A stretch of DNA of 64,000 nt from Burkholderia oklahomensis C6786. Its GTDB lineage: Bacteria > Pseudomonadota > Gammaproteobacteria > Burkholderiales > Burkholderiaceae. The stretch is from positions 806,001 through 870,000 of the forward strand of contig NZ_CP009555.1 in NCBI RefSeq assembly GCF_000959365.1, written 5' to 3'. The translations under genes were made by a program, and so were the position numbers. The notes under the pieces were generated by a model, which was not told the DNA's origin, did no database searches, and saw only the letters and a program-made list of their open reading frames with translations. Of the stretch, positions 10,721-18,140 are shown one piece after another (position 1 is the stretch's first letter; each line of letters begins with the position of its first letter).

Positions 10721-11147
10721 CGCGGACGTGGCCGGCGCGTGGCTGACGGACATGAGGCTCGCGCTGCGGCGGCGACGGGCTCGCGGCGGCCGGCCGGCGC
10801 GCGGGTGTTCGGCGCACGCCGGGCCGGACGGACGCGCTGCTGGGCCGGCGTCGCGGTGCCCGCGTAAAGAGTGCCCGCGCGAGAGGCGCTCACATCAAAG
10901 ACGTTCGAGTCCGATTGTCGCAGCGCGGCCGGCTCCGCCGCCGCCCGGCGTCCGTCCGCGGCGTCCCGGCGAAGCGGCCCGACGTCCGCGCACCCTGCTC
11001 CCGCGCCACCGCGACGCGCCGCGCACCACGCGGGTGCACGAACCCCGCGCCGCGCGCGATGCGGCGGCAAGCAGGGACGGCTTTTTGCGCACGGTTCTTG
11101 CTCGCCTATTCTGTAGGTAAACTGACGGTTCTCAAGCAGCCGACATC
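10721..11147. other. Intergenic 427 bp without a supported gene
   Basis: Between the DHA2 exporter and the EAL protein. Open frames here are arginine-rich products of high GC with no family resemblance. I see no strong terminator and no convincing promoter; the AT-richer end near 11090-11147 is the likely promoter zone for the EAL gene. Confidence 0.5.
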
Positions 11148-12422
11148 ATGAGCATGATCGACATCGATCCCCCAAGCTTCCAGTCGCCGCGCCCGATCGC
11201 GGGTGACGACGGCAACCGGCGCACCGTGCTGTACGGCGACTACACCGTATTCAGCGTGTTCCAGCCGGTCTTCTCGGTGTCGCATCGCCGTGCGATCGGC
11301 TACCACGCGTCGCTGCGCGCGCACGATTCGCACGGCAACCAGGTGCCGTCGCACGAGGTGTTCACGCAGGCGGCGCGCCGCGGCGACCTGCTCGAGCTCG
11401 GCCGCCTCGCCGAATCGCTGCATCTCGGCAATTTCCATACGTTCGACAGCCACGACGAATGGCTCTTCCTGAGCCTGCATCCGGCCGCGCTGATGGATAC
11501 CGTCTACGGCGACGCGCTCCTCGCGAACCTGAAGACGCTCGGGCTGCCGCCGCAGCGCGTCGTGCTCGAAGTGCCCGAGCAGGCGGGCGGCGAGACGCCG
11601 CGCTTCGCGGCGATCGTCGACGGGCTGCGCAAGGCGGGCTTCCTGATCGCGCTCGGCGGCTTCGGCGCGAAGCATTCGAACATCGACCGCGTCTGGCACC
11701 TGCATCCGGACATCGTCACGCTCGATCGCGGGATCCTCGCGCAGGCGAGCGAGCATTCGCATCTCGAGCGCGTGCTGCCCGGCCTCGTGTCGCTGCTGCA
11801 CGAATCGGGGCAACTGGTGCTGATGGGCGGGATCACGACCGAGCGCGAGGCGCTCATCGCGCTCGAATGCGACGTCGATTTCGTGCAGGGGCAGTACTTC
11901 GCCGGACCGAGCGTCGAGCCGGTGCAGCCGCAGGTCGCGGCGGGGATCATGGATACGCTGTCCGCGGCGCTGCGGCTGCGCGTCGCCGAACGCGCGCGCG
12001 CGCAGGACGCGCGCCTCGCGCCGTACGTCGCCGCGCTGCTCCAGGCGAGCGCGCTCTTGCGCGCAGGCCGCGACCTGACCGACGCGTCGAAGGAGCTGCT
12101 CGAGCTGCAGGAAGCGGCGCGCTGCTTCCTGCTCGACGCGTCGGGCCGACAGATCGGCGACAACGTGCTGCCGCGCGTCCACGCGTCGCAGCGCGCGAAG
12201 CGCTTCAGCCCGCTGCTGCATTCGGAAGGCGCGAGCTGGGAGCGCCGGCCGTACTTCATCGAGGCGATGCGGGTGCCGGGGCGCGTGCATTTCACGCCGC
12301 CCTATCTGTCGATCAACGAAGCGCACCTGTGCGTGACGGCGTCGATCGCGACGCCGGCCGCGCAAGGCATGCAGGTGCTGTGTGTCGACATCAACTGGGA
12401 AGCGGCCGCGCACCGCGACTAG
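11148..12422 (+). CDS. Degenerate EAL-domain protein
   Basis: A 424-residue protein whose first 270 residues follow an EAL (c-di-GMP phosphodiesterase) fold: FQPVF at 38-42, then GYHASLR at 51-57 where GxEALLR is expected, LEVPE at 140-144, and FVQGQYFAGP near 245-255. The catalytic set is broken: the EAL triplet reads HAS, the DDFG metal motif reads GGFG (170-173), and the lysine of the usual KIDR motif is Thr (VTLDRG). The C-terminal part (about 290-424) looks like a PAS/Cache-like sensor domain, comparable in layout to YkuI of Bacillus. It therefore probably does not cut c-di-GMP and may act as a sensor or protein-interaction module. No signal peptide is seen, so it should be cytoplasmic. 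Confidence 0.85.
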   Translation: MSMIDIDPPSFQSPRPIAGDDGNRRTVLYGDYTVFSVFQPVFSVSHRRAIGYHASLRAHDSHGNQVPSHEVFTQAARRGDLLELGRLAESLHLGNFHTFDSHDEWLFLSLHPAALMDTVYGDALLANLKTLGLPPQRVVLEVPEQAGGETPRFAAIVDGLRKAGFLIALGGFGAKHSNIDRVWHLHPDIVTLDRGILAQASEHSHLERVLPGLVSLLHESGQLVLMGGITTEREALIALECDVDFVQGQYFAGPSVEPVQPQVAAGIMDTLSAALRLRVAERARAQDARLAPYVAALLQASALLRAGRDLTDASKELLELQEAARCFLLDASGRQIGDNVLPRVHASQRAKRFSPLLHSEGASWERRPYFIEAMRVPGRVHFTPPYLSINEAHLCVTASIATPAAQGMQVLCVDINWEAAAHRD

Positions 12423-12491
12423 ACGAGGCGCGCCCGCGCCGCCCCTGCCGCTCCGCCTCCGCCGCGCCGCCGTTCGCGCGCGCAGCCGGCA

Positions 12492-13097
12492 TCAGCCGGC
12501 CGCGTGCGCGTCCTTCCTGACGACGAGCCGGTGCACGCACTTGCCGGACGACTCGCTCACCTTCTCGTGCTCGAACAGCACCTCGCATGCGTCGCCGAGC
12601 GCCGCATGCACGCGCGGCGTATCGACGACCTCGTAGAGACGGCCGCGGCCGTCGCGCTGCGCGTCGCCCGTCGTCACGCGCCAGCTCAGATACAGCGTGC
12701 CGCCCGGCGCGAGCAGCGCGACGAGCCGCGCGAGCGCCGCGTCGACGTCGCTGCTCGGCAGATGCATGATCACCGTTTCGCACAGCACGTTGCGGAACGC
12801 GCCGGACGGCACGCCCGCGAGCCCGGGCAGCAGCGCCTGCTCGAAGCGCAGCGCCGGATGGCTGCGCCGCGCTTCGGCGACGAGCGACGCGCTGCCGTCG
12901 TAGCCGCATGCATCGAAGCCGCGGCTCGCGAGCCACGCGACGTCGCGGCCCGCGCCGCAACCGACGTCGACGGTCGGCCCGGGCTCGAAGTAGCGTTCGA
13001 GCAGCGCGTACATGTCGTCGGGCGCGGGTTGTTCGTGCCATTCGCGCGCATAGTCGGCCGCGTGGCGGTCGTATACGTCGAGCGTCGTGCGGTCCAT
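12492..13097 (-). CDS. Class I SAM-dependent methyltransferase
   Basis: A 201-residue methyltransferase. Motif I is TVDVGCGAGRDVAWLASRG (about residues 42-60), which binds S-adenosylmethionine; the acidic end of strand 2 is CGYDGS; motif IV corresponds to NVLCETVIMHLP, and LLAPGGTLYLSWR is the post-motif strand. The architecture is a lone Rossmann-type domain of the methyltransferase-11/25 class. The substrate cannot be inferred: sequence around motif IV does not show the NPPY or DPPY of nucleic-acid enzymes, so a small molecule is more likely. GGAGA precedes the ATG. It is convergent with the EAL gene and preceded by a repeat-rich gap. Confidence 0.85.
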   Translation of the reverse strand: MDRTTLDVYDRHAADYAREWHEQPAPDDMYALLERYFEPGPTVDVGCGAGRDVAWLASRGFDACGYDGSASLVAEARRSHPALRFEQALLPGLAGVPSGAFRNVLCETVIMHLPSSDVDAALARLVALLAPGGTLYLSWRVTTGDAQRDGRGRLYEVVDTPRVHAALGDACEVLFEHEKVSESSGKCVHRLVVRKDAHAAG

Positions 13098-13302
13098 CGT
13101 CGTCTCCTCGGTTGACGGTTGCGCGCTGCGGTTCGCGGGGCGCGAACGCGCGCTGACGCCATGTTAATCGCGGCGGGCGATTCGCACATGCGAGCGTCGC
13201 GTCGGGAAGCGACGGCGGCGGCGGCGGCTTCTTCGATGCTGCGACTACGGATTGGCGCGCGCAGGCATTGCGACGCCGCACTTTGCGTCGCCGTGCCGTG
13301 CC

Positions 13303-13368
13303 GGTGCCAATGCCAATGCCAATGCCAATGCCGATGTCGATGCCGATGCCGATGCCGATGCCGATGCC
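13303..13368 (+). repeat. Intergenic hexamer array (AATGCC/GATGCC)
   Basis: Eleven consecutive 6-bp units: GGTGCC, four AATGCC, one GATGTC and five GATGCC. The GATGCC unit is the same as the one inside the HTH-citrate synthase gene about 5.4 kb away. Confidence 0.9.
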
Positions 13369-13573
13369 GACAACTGCAGCGTGTCAGCCGCCGCAGCCGA
13401 TGCAAGCGGCAGCGCGAATGATCGGCGCGAAGCCAACTCCGACTGGCGATGGCCGACAAGCCGTCGGCAGACGGCAGCGGACGTGACAGCTTGCCGTCGA
13501 CAATCGGCGCTCGGCGCTGACAATCGACAATCGGCAATTGACAATCGATCATCGGCTGCCGGTCATCGGCACC

Positions 13574-13594
13574 CGCATTCGGCAGCCGAATGCG
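13574..13594. repeat. Perfect 10-bp inverted repeat with 1-nt centre
   Basis: CGCATTCGGC, one A, then GCCGAATGCG. It lies 79 bp beyond the 3' end of the panE-like gene on the reverse strand, so it may be part of transcription termination there, although no clear T run follows on that strand. Confidence 0.8.
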
Positions 13595-13672
13595 AGCCGA
13601 AGCGCCGCGTTCCGATGACCGCGCGACGGCACGCGGCGCGGCGTCGCCCGCCCACGCCCGTCCGCCGACGGC

Positions 13673-14698
13673 CTACCCCGCCCGCCCCGCCGCCGCGCGC
13701 AATTCGGCGAACAGCGCGTCGCCGCTCCACGCGGGCCGCGCACCCGCACGCTCCGCGTCGCGCACGAGCTCGCAAAGGCGCTCGTTGACGGGCGCCGTGC
13801 GCCCGAGCCGCTCGGCAAGATGCACGATCTCGCCGTTGATCCAGTCGACCTCGGTTATCCGCCCGGCAGCCAGATCGTCCGACATCGACGAGCGCGCGAG
13901 CGGATCGATCTCGAGCATCGTCCGGCCGAGCCGCGCGAACAGCGCGTCCGGCATGCTCAGGAATCGCGGCACCCACGCGGCGGGCAGCGGCGTGAGCCGA
14001 GCCGGACGGATTCCCGCATGGGAAAGCAGACGCAGCGCTTCGGTCTGCGCGAGCGCGAGACAACGCCGATAGCCGCGCGCCGAAAGCTCGTCCTTCAGCG
14101 GCCGGTTCGCCAGCGCGTTGATCGCGTTGTTGAGATTGAGCAGCAGTTTCGCCCACAGGACGGCGCGCATGTCCGCGCGCTGCACGAGCGGCAGCCCGGC
14201 TTGCTCGAACGCGTCCGCGAAGCGCTGCAGCGCGGGCGCGGCCTCGATCTGCAAATCGCCCGCCGAGCCTTGATGGAATCCGCCCGCGCCGCGCGCGATC
14301 ACGTTGAACGGCACCATGCCGGCGAGCACGGTCGCGCCCGGCAGCGCCGCGCGCAGCGCGTCCGCGTTGCGCACGCCGTTCTGGAAGCTGACGACGACCG
14401 CGTCTGGCCGCACGACATGCGCAAGCGCGGCGGCGACGGCAGGCGTCGCCGCCGACTTCACCGTCACGAGCACGAGCTCGGCGGGGGCGGCCGCGGCATC
14501 GCTCGTCGAGAACGCGATCGCGGACGCCGGCACCCGCGCGTCGCGGCCGCGGTAATCGGACAGCGCAAGACCGTGCGCGCGCAGCTCGGCGCCGATCCGC
14601 TCGCGACCGATCAGCGCGACGTCCGCGCCGCCCGCGAGCAGCCGGCCGCCGATGTAGCAACCGACCGCGCCCGCGCCGTAGATGCAGATCGCCGCCAT
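13673..14698 (-). CDS. panE: 2-dehydropantoate 2-reductase family protein
   Basis: A 341-residue member of the ketopantoate reductase family, which reduces 2-dehydropantoate to pantoate with NADPH in vitamin B5 synthesis. The N-terminal nucleotide site is ICIYGAGAVGCYIGGRL. The middle has SFQNGVRNAD, and the C-terminal helical domain carries the catalytic Lys in LWAKLLLNLNNAINAL and the Glu/Asn pair in EVDWINGEIV. It is longer than the 303-residue E. coli enzyme, mainly at the C-terminus. A second family member lies at 56832, so which one is the real PanE is not certain. It starts 9 nt after the stop of the Mpo1-like gene on the same strand, so the two are probably cotranscribed. Confidence 0.8.
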   Translation of the reverse strand: MAAICIYGAGAVGCYIGGRLLAGGADVALIGRERIGAELRAHGLALSDYRGRDARVPASAIAFSTSDAAAAPAELVLVTVKSAATPAVAAALAHVVRPDAVVVSFQNGVRNADALRAALPGATVLAGMVPFNVIARGAGGFHQGSAGDLQIEAAPALQRFADAFEQAGLPLVQRADMRAVLWAKLLLNLNNAINALANRPLKDELSARGYRRCLALAQTEALRLLSHAGIRPARLTPLPAAWVPRFLSMPDALFARLGRTMLEIDPLARSSMSDDLAAGRITEVDWINGEIVHLAERLGRTAPVNERLCELVRDAERAGARPAWSGDALFAELRAAAGRAG

Positions 14699-14707
14699 CG
14701 ACGCGGA

Positions 14708-15235
14708 TCAGACGCGCGCATTGCGCGCGCCGACGCGCACCGGCCCGACGCGCCGCTCGACCTCGTCGCGCACTTCGCCGCGCAGCCCGGCGAAGAACGC
14801 GACTTCGGCGACGACGAACAGCGGCCCGACGATGAGCCCGATCAGATCGTCGACGAACGCGGGCTTGCGCCCCTCGAAGTAATGGCCGACGAACTGGATC
14901 ACCCAGCCGACGAAAAAGAGCCCGAGCCCGGCGCCGAGCCACAGCGCGGTCGTCTGCGCGGCGAGCGCGCGGCCCGCCCAGAGGCTCAGCGCGAGCAGCA
15001 CGGCCATCGCGACGCCGAAGCGCAGATCGAGCCGCAGGTAGAAGATCGCCGCGGCGAACGCGGCGAGCGCCGCGGGCGTGAACGCGAAAGCGCCCCCGAT
15101 GCCGAACGCCGGCCGCGACAGCAGCGCCGTCACCGCGACGACGATCATCGGGATGCCGACCAGATGCGTCGCGATGTTGCGCGCGTCGCGGTGATAGGCC
15201 GCGTACTGCGCGAGTTGATCGACCAAGGTTTTCAT
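14708..15235 (-). CDS. DUF962/Mpo1-like membrane protein
   Basis: A 175-residue membrane protein with four or so hydrophobic segments. It matches DUF962, the family of yeast Mpo1, an iron-dependent dioxygenase that shortens 2-hydroxy fatty acids by one carbon in alpha-oxidation. Conserved histidines are visible: YHRDARNIATHLVGIP near residues 14-29 and QFVGHYFEGRKPAF in the last third. The bacterial role is not established. It lies just upstream of the panE-like gene (9-nt gap) and is divergent from the Crp/Fnr regulator. A GGAGGAGA site precedes the start. Confidence 0.85.
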   Translation of the reverse strand: MKTLVDQLAQYAAYHRDARNIATHLVGIPMIVVAVTALLSRPAFGIGGAFAFTPAALAAFAAAIFYLRLDLRFGVAMAVLLALSLWAGRALAAQTTALWLGAGLGLFFVGWVIQFVGHYFEGRKPAFVDDLIGLIVGPLFVVAEVAFFAGLRGEVRDEVERRVGPVRVGARNARV

Positions 15236-15319
15236 CGTGTCTCCTCCTGATGCGAGTGAGCGCTATCATGCCCGTCACGCGACGATTTCTCTGTCAGCTA
15301 CCCGACACCGCAACCGCCG

Positions 15320-16195
15320 ATGCATCCGCTTTTCGAACCCTACCGATCCCAGCTCGATGCGCATCCGTGGTTCGGCGCGCTGCCCGCCGAGCTGCGCGAT
15401 GCGCTCGTCGCGGCGGCGGCGCCGCGCCGCCTCGCGGCGGGCCAGGTCCTGTTCCGCCGCGGCGACGCGCCATGCGGGCTCTACGCGGTGCTGAGCGGCG
15501 CGCTGTCGGTGGGCGCCGTCGACGCGAGCGGCAAGGAGGCGCTCCTCACGGTCGCCGAGCCGACGACGTGGTTCGGCGAGATCGCGCTCTTCGACGAACT
15601 GCCGCGCACGCACGACGCGATCGCGCTCGAGGACGCGCTGCTGATGCACGTCCCGCAAGCCGCACTGCAGCAATTGCTCGACGAAACGCCGCGCTACTGG
15701 CGACATTTTGCGCTCCTGATGGCGCAAAAGCTGCGGATGTCGTTCATGAACGTCGAGGCGCTGACCCTGATGCCCGCCCCGCAGCGGCTCGCGTCACGGC
15801 TTCTCATGATCGCGGACGGCTACGGCGGGATCAGCGCGCGGCACCGGCGGATCAAGCTGTCGCAGGAGCGGCTCGGCGCGATGCTGTCGCTGTCGCGGCA
15901 GACCGCGAACCAGTTGCTGAAGGATCTCGCGGCGCGCGGCGTCGTGAAACTGCACGTCGGCGAAATCGAGATCGTCGATCTGAATGCGCTGCGGACGGCG
16001 AGCGGCGCGGCGGATGGTCGTGCGGCGGATCGTGCGGAAAGCGGCGCGCGCGGTTCGGGCGATGCGCACGGCGCCGACGATGTCGCGCATGGCGGCGGCC
16101 GAGGAAAATGCGATGCGCGGGCATCCGGCGATGCGGACGCCACGGGCGACGCAGGCGGCGCGGACGCATCGCGCGCGTCCCGCCGCCGTCCGTAG
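15320..16195 (+). CDS. Crp/Fnr-family transcriptional regulator
   Basis: A 291-residue regulator. The N-terminal cyclic-nucleotide-binding-like beta barrel spans about residues 15-130 (GQVLFRRGDAPCGLYAVLSG, then FGEIALFDELPRTHDA). A long helix leads to the C-terminal winged HTH near residues 170-225, with the recognition helix MLSLSRQTANQLLKDLAARG. There is no cysteine cluster for an Fe-S centre, so it is not an Fnr-type oxygen sensor; the ligand is unknown. After the HTH comes a tail of about 60 residues rich in Gly, Ala, Asp and Arg that is low complexity and unusual for the family. It is divergent from the Mpo1-like gene, with 84 bp between the starts. Confidence 0.88.
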   Translation: MHPLFEPYRSQLDAHPWFGALPAELRDALVAAAAPRRLAAGQVLFRRGDAPCGLYAVLSGALSVGAVDASGKEALLTVAEPTTWFGEIALFDELPRTHDAIALEDALLMHVPQAALQQLLDETPRYWRHFALLMAQKLRMSFMNVEALTLMPAPQRLASRLLMIADGYGGISARHRRIKLSQERLGAMLSLSRQTANQLLKDLAARGVVKLHVGEIEIVDLNALRTASGAADGRAADRAESGARGSGDAHGADDVAHGGGRGKCDARASGDADATGDAGGADASRASRRRP

Positions 16196-16552
16196 TCACG
16201 CAGGCGGCGACAGCGGCGCGAACGCGCGCCGTCGCTGACTCCCTTCGCGATGCAACACGCGCCGTCGTTTGCGCGCGCGGCCGCGCAAACGACGACTATT
16301 GCCGCGCAGGCCGCCGAAGCGAAGTACGCGGCACGCGCGCCGTGCCGTTCCGTTCGTTGCGCGCGCATCGATCGCCCGCTTTCGTCGAGCCGCCCGCGCC
16401 GTCCGTCACGCTTGCCACGAGGGTATTCGCGTCCGTCGCACGCGTCCCGCGTCGAGCACGCCTTTCGCGCCGAACCGCTCCGGCGACGCTCACGCGCGTC
16501 CGCTATCATCGCGCATCGCCCTTCGTCCGCACGCGCACAGCCGCCCCACCGT
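16196..16552. other. Intergenic 357 bp without a supported gene
   Basis: Between the Crp/Fnr regulator and chrA. It contains a perfect 13-bp inverted repeat at 16263-16294. Open frames here are high-GC shadows without family resemblance. Confidence 0.5.
16263..16294. repeat. Perfect 13-bp inverted repeat, 6-nt spacer
   Basis: CGTCGTTTGCGCG, six bases, then CGCGCAAACGACG. It lies 67 nt after the regulator stop and 259 bp before chrA. No T run follows, so it would be an atypical terminator; an operator or structural element is also possible. Confidence 0.85.
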
Positions 16553-17758
16553 ATGCCCGAATCCCGCACCGCCCACGGCCGAGCCTGGCCGATCTTCGTC
16601 GTGTTCCTGCGACTCGGCCTCACGTCGTTCGGCGGCCCGATCGCACACCTCGGGTACTTCCGCGACGAATTCGTCGTCCGCCGGCGCTGGCTCAGCGAGC
16701 GCAGCTACGCCGACCTCGTCGGCCTCTGCCAATTCCTGCCCGGTCCGGCGAGCAGTCAGGTCGGAATCGCGATCGGCCTGTCGCGCGCGGGCTATGCGGG
16801 CGCGCTCGCCGCATGGGCGGGCTTCACGCTGCCGTCCGCGCTAGCGATGATCCTGTTCGCATACGGCATCGCCGGCGCGGCCGGCCACACGCTCGCGCCG
16901 GGCGCGCTGCACGGACTGAAGATCGTGTCGGCGGCCGTCGTCGCGCAAGCCGTCTGGGGCATGGCGCGCAACCTGTGTCCCGACGCGCGGCGCGTGACGA
17001 TCATGACGATCGCCGCGGGCATCGCGCTCGTCGCGCCATCGACGTGGACGCAGCTCGCCGTCATCGCGGGCGCGGGCTGCATCGGGCTCCTGCACGTCGA
17101 TCCGGCGCGCGACGGCGCGCACGATCCGTTGCCGATCTCCGTCGGCCGCCGCGCCGGCGCGGTCTTTCTCGTGCTGTTCGGCGCGCTGCTGATCGGTCTG
17201 CCGTTCGCCGCGCGCGCGTCGGGCAGCCATGCGCTCGCGATCGTCGATGCGTTCTATCGCGCAGGCGCGCTCGTGTTCGGCGGCGGGCACGTCGTGCTGC
17301 CGCTGCTGCAGGCGTCCGTCGTCGCGCCCGGCTGGGTCGGCGATCAGGCGTTTCTCGCGGGCTACGGCGCCGCGCAGGCGGTGCCCGGCCCGCTCTTCAC
17401 GTTCGCCGCGTTTCTCGGCGCATCGATGAAGAATGCGCCGTCGGGCTGGCTCGGCGGCGCGCTCGCGCTCGTCGCGATCTTCGCGCCGTCGTTCCTGCTC
17501 GTGACGGGCGCGATCCCGTTCTGGGAGCGCTGGCGGAAGAACGCGCGGATGCAGGCCGCGCTCGCGGGCGTCAATGCGGCCGTGGTCGGCTTGCTGCTCG
17601 CCGCGCTCTATCAGCCGGTATGGACGAGCGCGATCCACGCGCCCGCCGATTTCGTGCTCGCGCTCGTCTGCTTCGTCGCCTTGACGTTCTGGCGCGTGCC
17701 GCCGTGGATCGTGGTCGTCGGCGCGTGCGTCGCGGGGTGGGGTGTCGTTTCGGCGTGA
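16553..17758 (+). CDS. chrA: Chromate transporter
   Basis: A 401-residue inner-membrane protein of the CHR family, which exports chromate using the proton gradient. Two homologous halves are visible. The first has FLRLGLTSFGGPIAHLGYF and LCQFLPGPASSQVGIAIG; the second has FYRAGALVFGGGHVVLPLL and GYGAAQAVPGPLFTFAAF. These GGP/GGGH and PGP motifs are the family signatures. No chrB or other chromate gene is beside it, and a Crp/Fnr-type regulator lies upstream on the same strand but 357 bp away. The start codon chosen is the ATG just before the first hydrophobic segment; no strong ribosome site is seen. Long CHR proteins are also found in strains that are not chromate resistant, so the true substrate may differ. 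Confidence 0.9.
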   Translation: MPESRTAHGRAWPIFVVFLRLGLTSFGGPIAHLGYFRDEFVVRRRWLSERSYADLVGLCQFLPGPASSQVGIAIGLSRAGYAGALAAWAGFTLPSALAMILFAYGIAGAAGHTLAPGALHGLKIVSAAVVAQAVWGMARNLCPDARRVTIMTIAAGIALVAPSTWTQLAVIAGAGCIGLLHVDPARDGAHDPLPISVGRRAGAVFLVLFGALLIGLPFAARASGSHALAIVDAFYRAGALVFGGGHVVLPLLQASVVAPGWVGDQAFLAGYGAAQAVPGPLFTFAAFLGASMKNAPSGWLGGALALVAIFAPSFLLVTGAIPFWERWRKNARMQAALAGVNAAVVGLLLAALYQPVWTSAIHAPADFVLALVCFVALTFWRVPPWIVVVGACVAGWGVVSA

Positions 17759-18140
17759 CCGGGCTTCACCGGCCGTCGGCCCATCGCGGCGACCGGATCG
17801 CCGCCGGCTATCGAACGCCCGGCGCGATTACCGTCGCGGCAGCGGCGGCACGCTCGATTTCGACGTCGAGCGTCCGCCCGACCGAGCGGCCGGCCGAACA
17901 AAATTTGGGAATTGGACGCGGACCGCGCCCCGAATCATCGGATGCGTCGATGCTTGTCGCCGCCACGCTCGCCGATTTCGAGCAACGCGCAACGCGGCGC
18001 ATCCGCCTCCGGCCGCCCCGAGCCGCCCGCGCGGCCGTCGCCGGCTGCGCGGGCGCGCCGGACGCCCCTCGCGGGCGCATCCGGCGGCGGAAGCGGAATC
18101 CGGCCGGCGCTCGACGCTACCAGCCGGATTCACGTCCCGC
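17759..18140. other. Intergenic 382 bp, convergent ends of chrA and the lipoprotein gene
   Basis: High-GC sequence with no reading frame resembling a known family. I see short GC-rich inverted segments but no clear terminator with a T run. Confidence 0.5.

Larger units (their letters stand above)
13098..13672. other. Repeat-rich intergenic region (575 bp), no gene supported
   Basis: Contains an 11-unit hexamer array (13303-13368), four copies of GACAATCG (13499-13547) and a perfect 21-bp palindrome (13574-13594). The reading frames through it are repeat translations without family resemblance. Confidence 0.7.

Noticed and set aside
13119..13421. Open frames through the hexamer repeats as small proteins
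   Set aside because: The products are translations of the repeat (Cys-Arg or Pro-Met runs) with no ribosome site or family.
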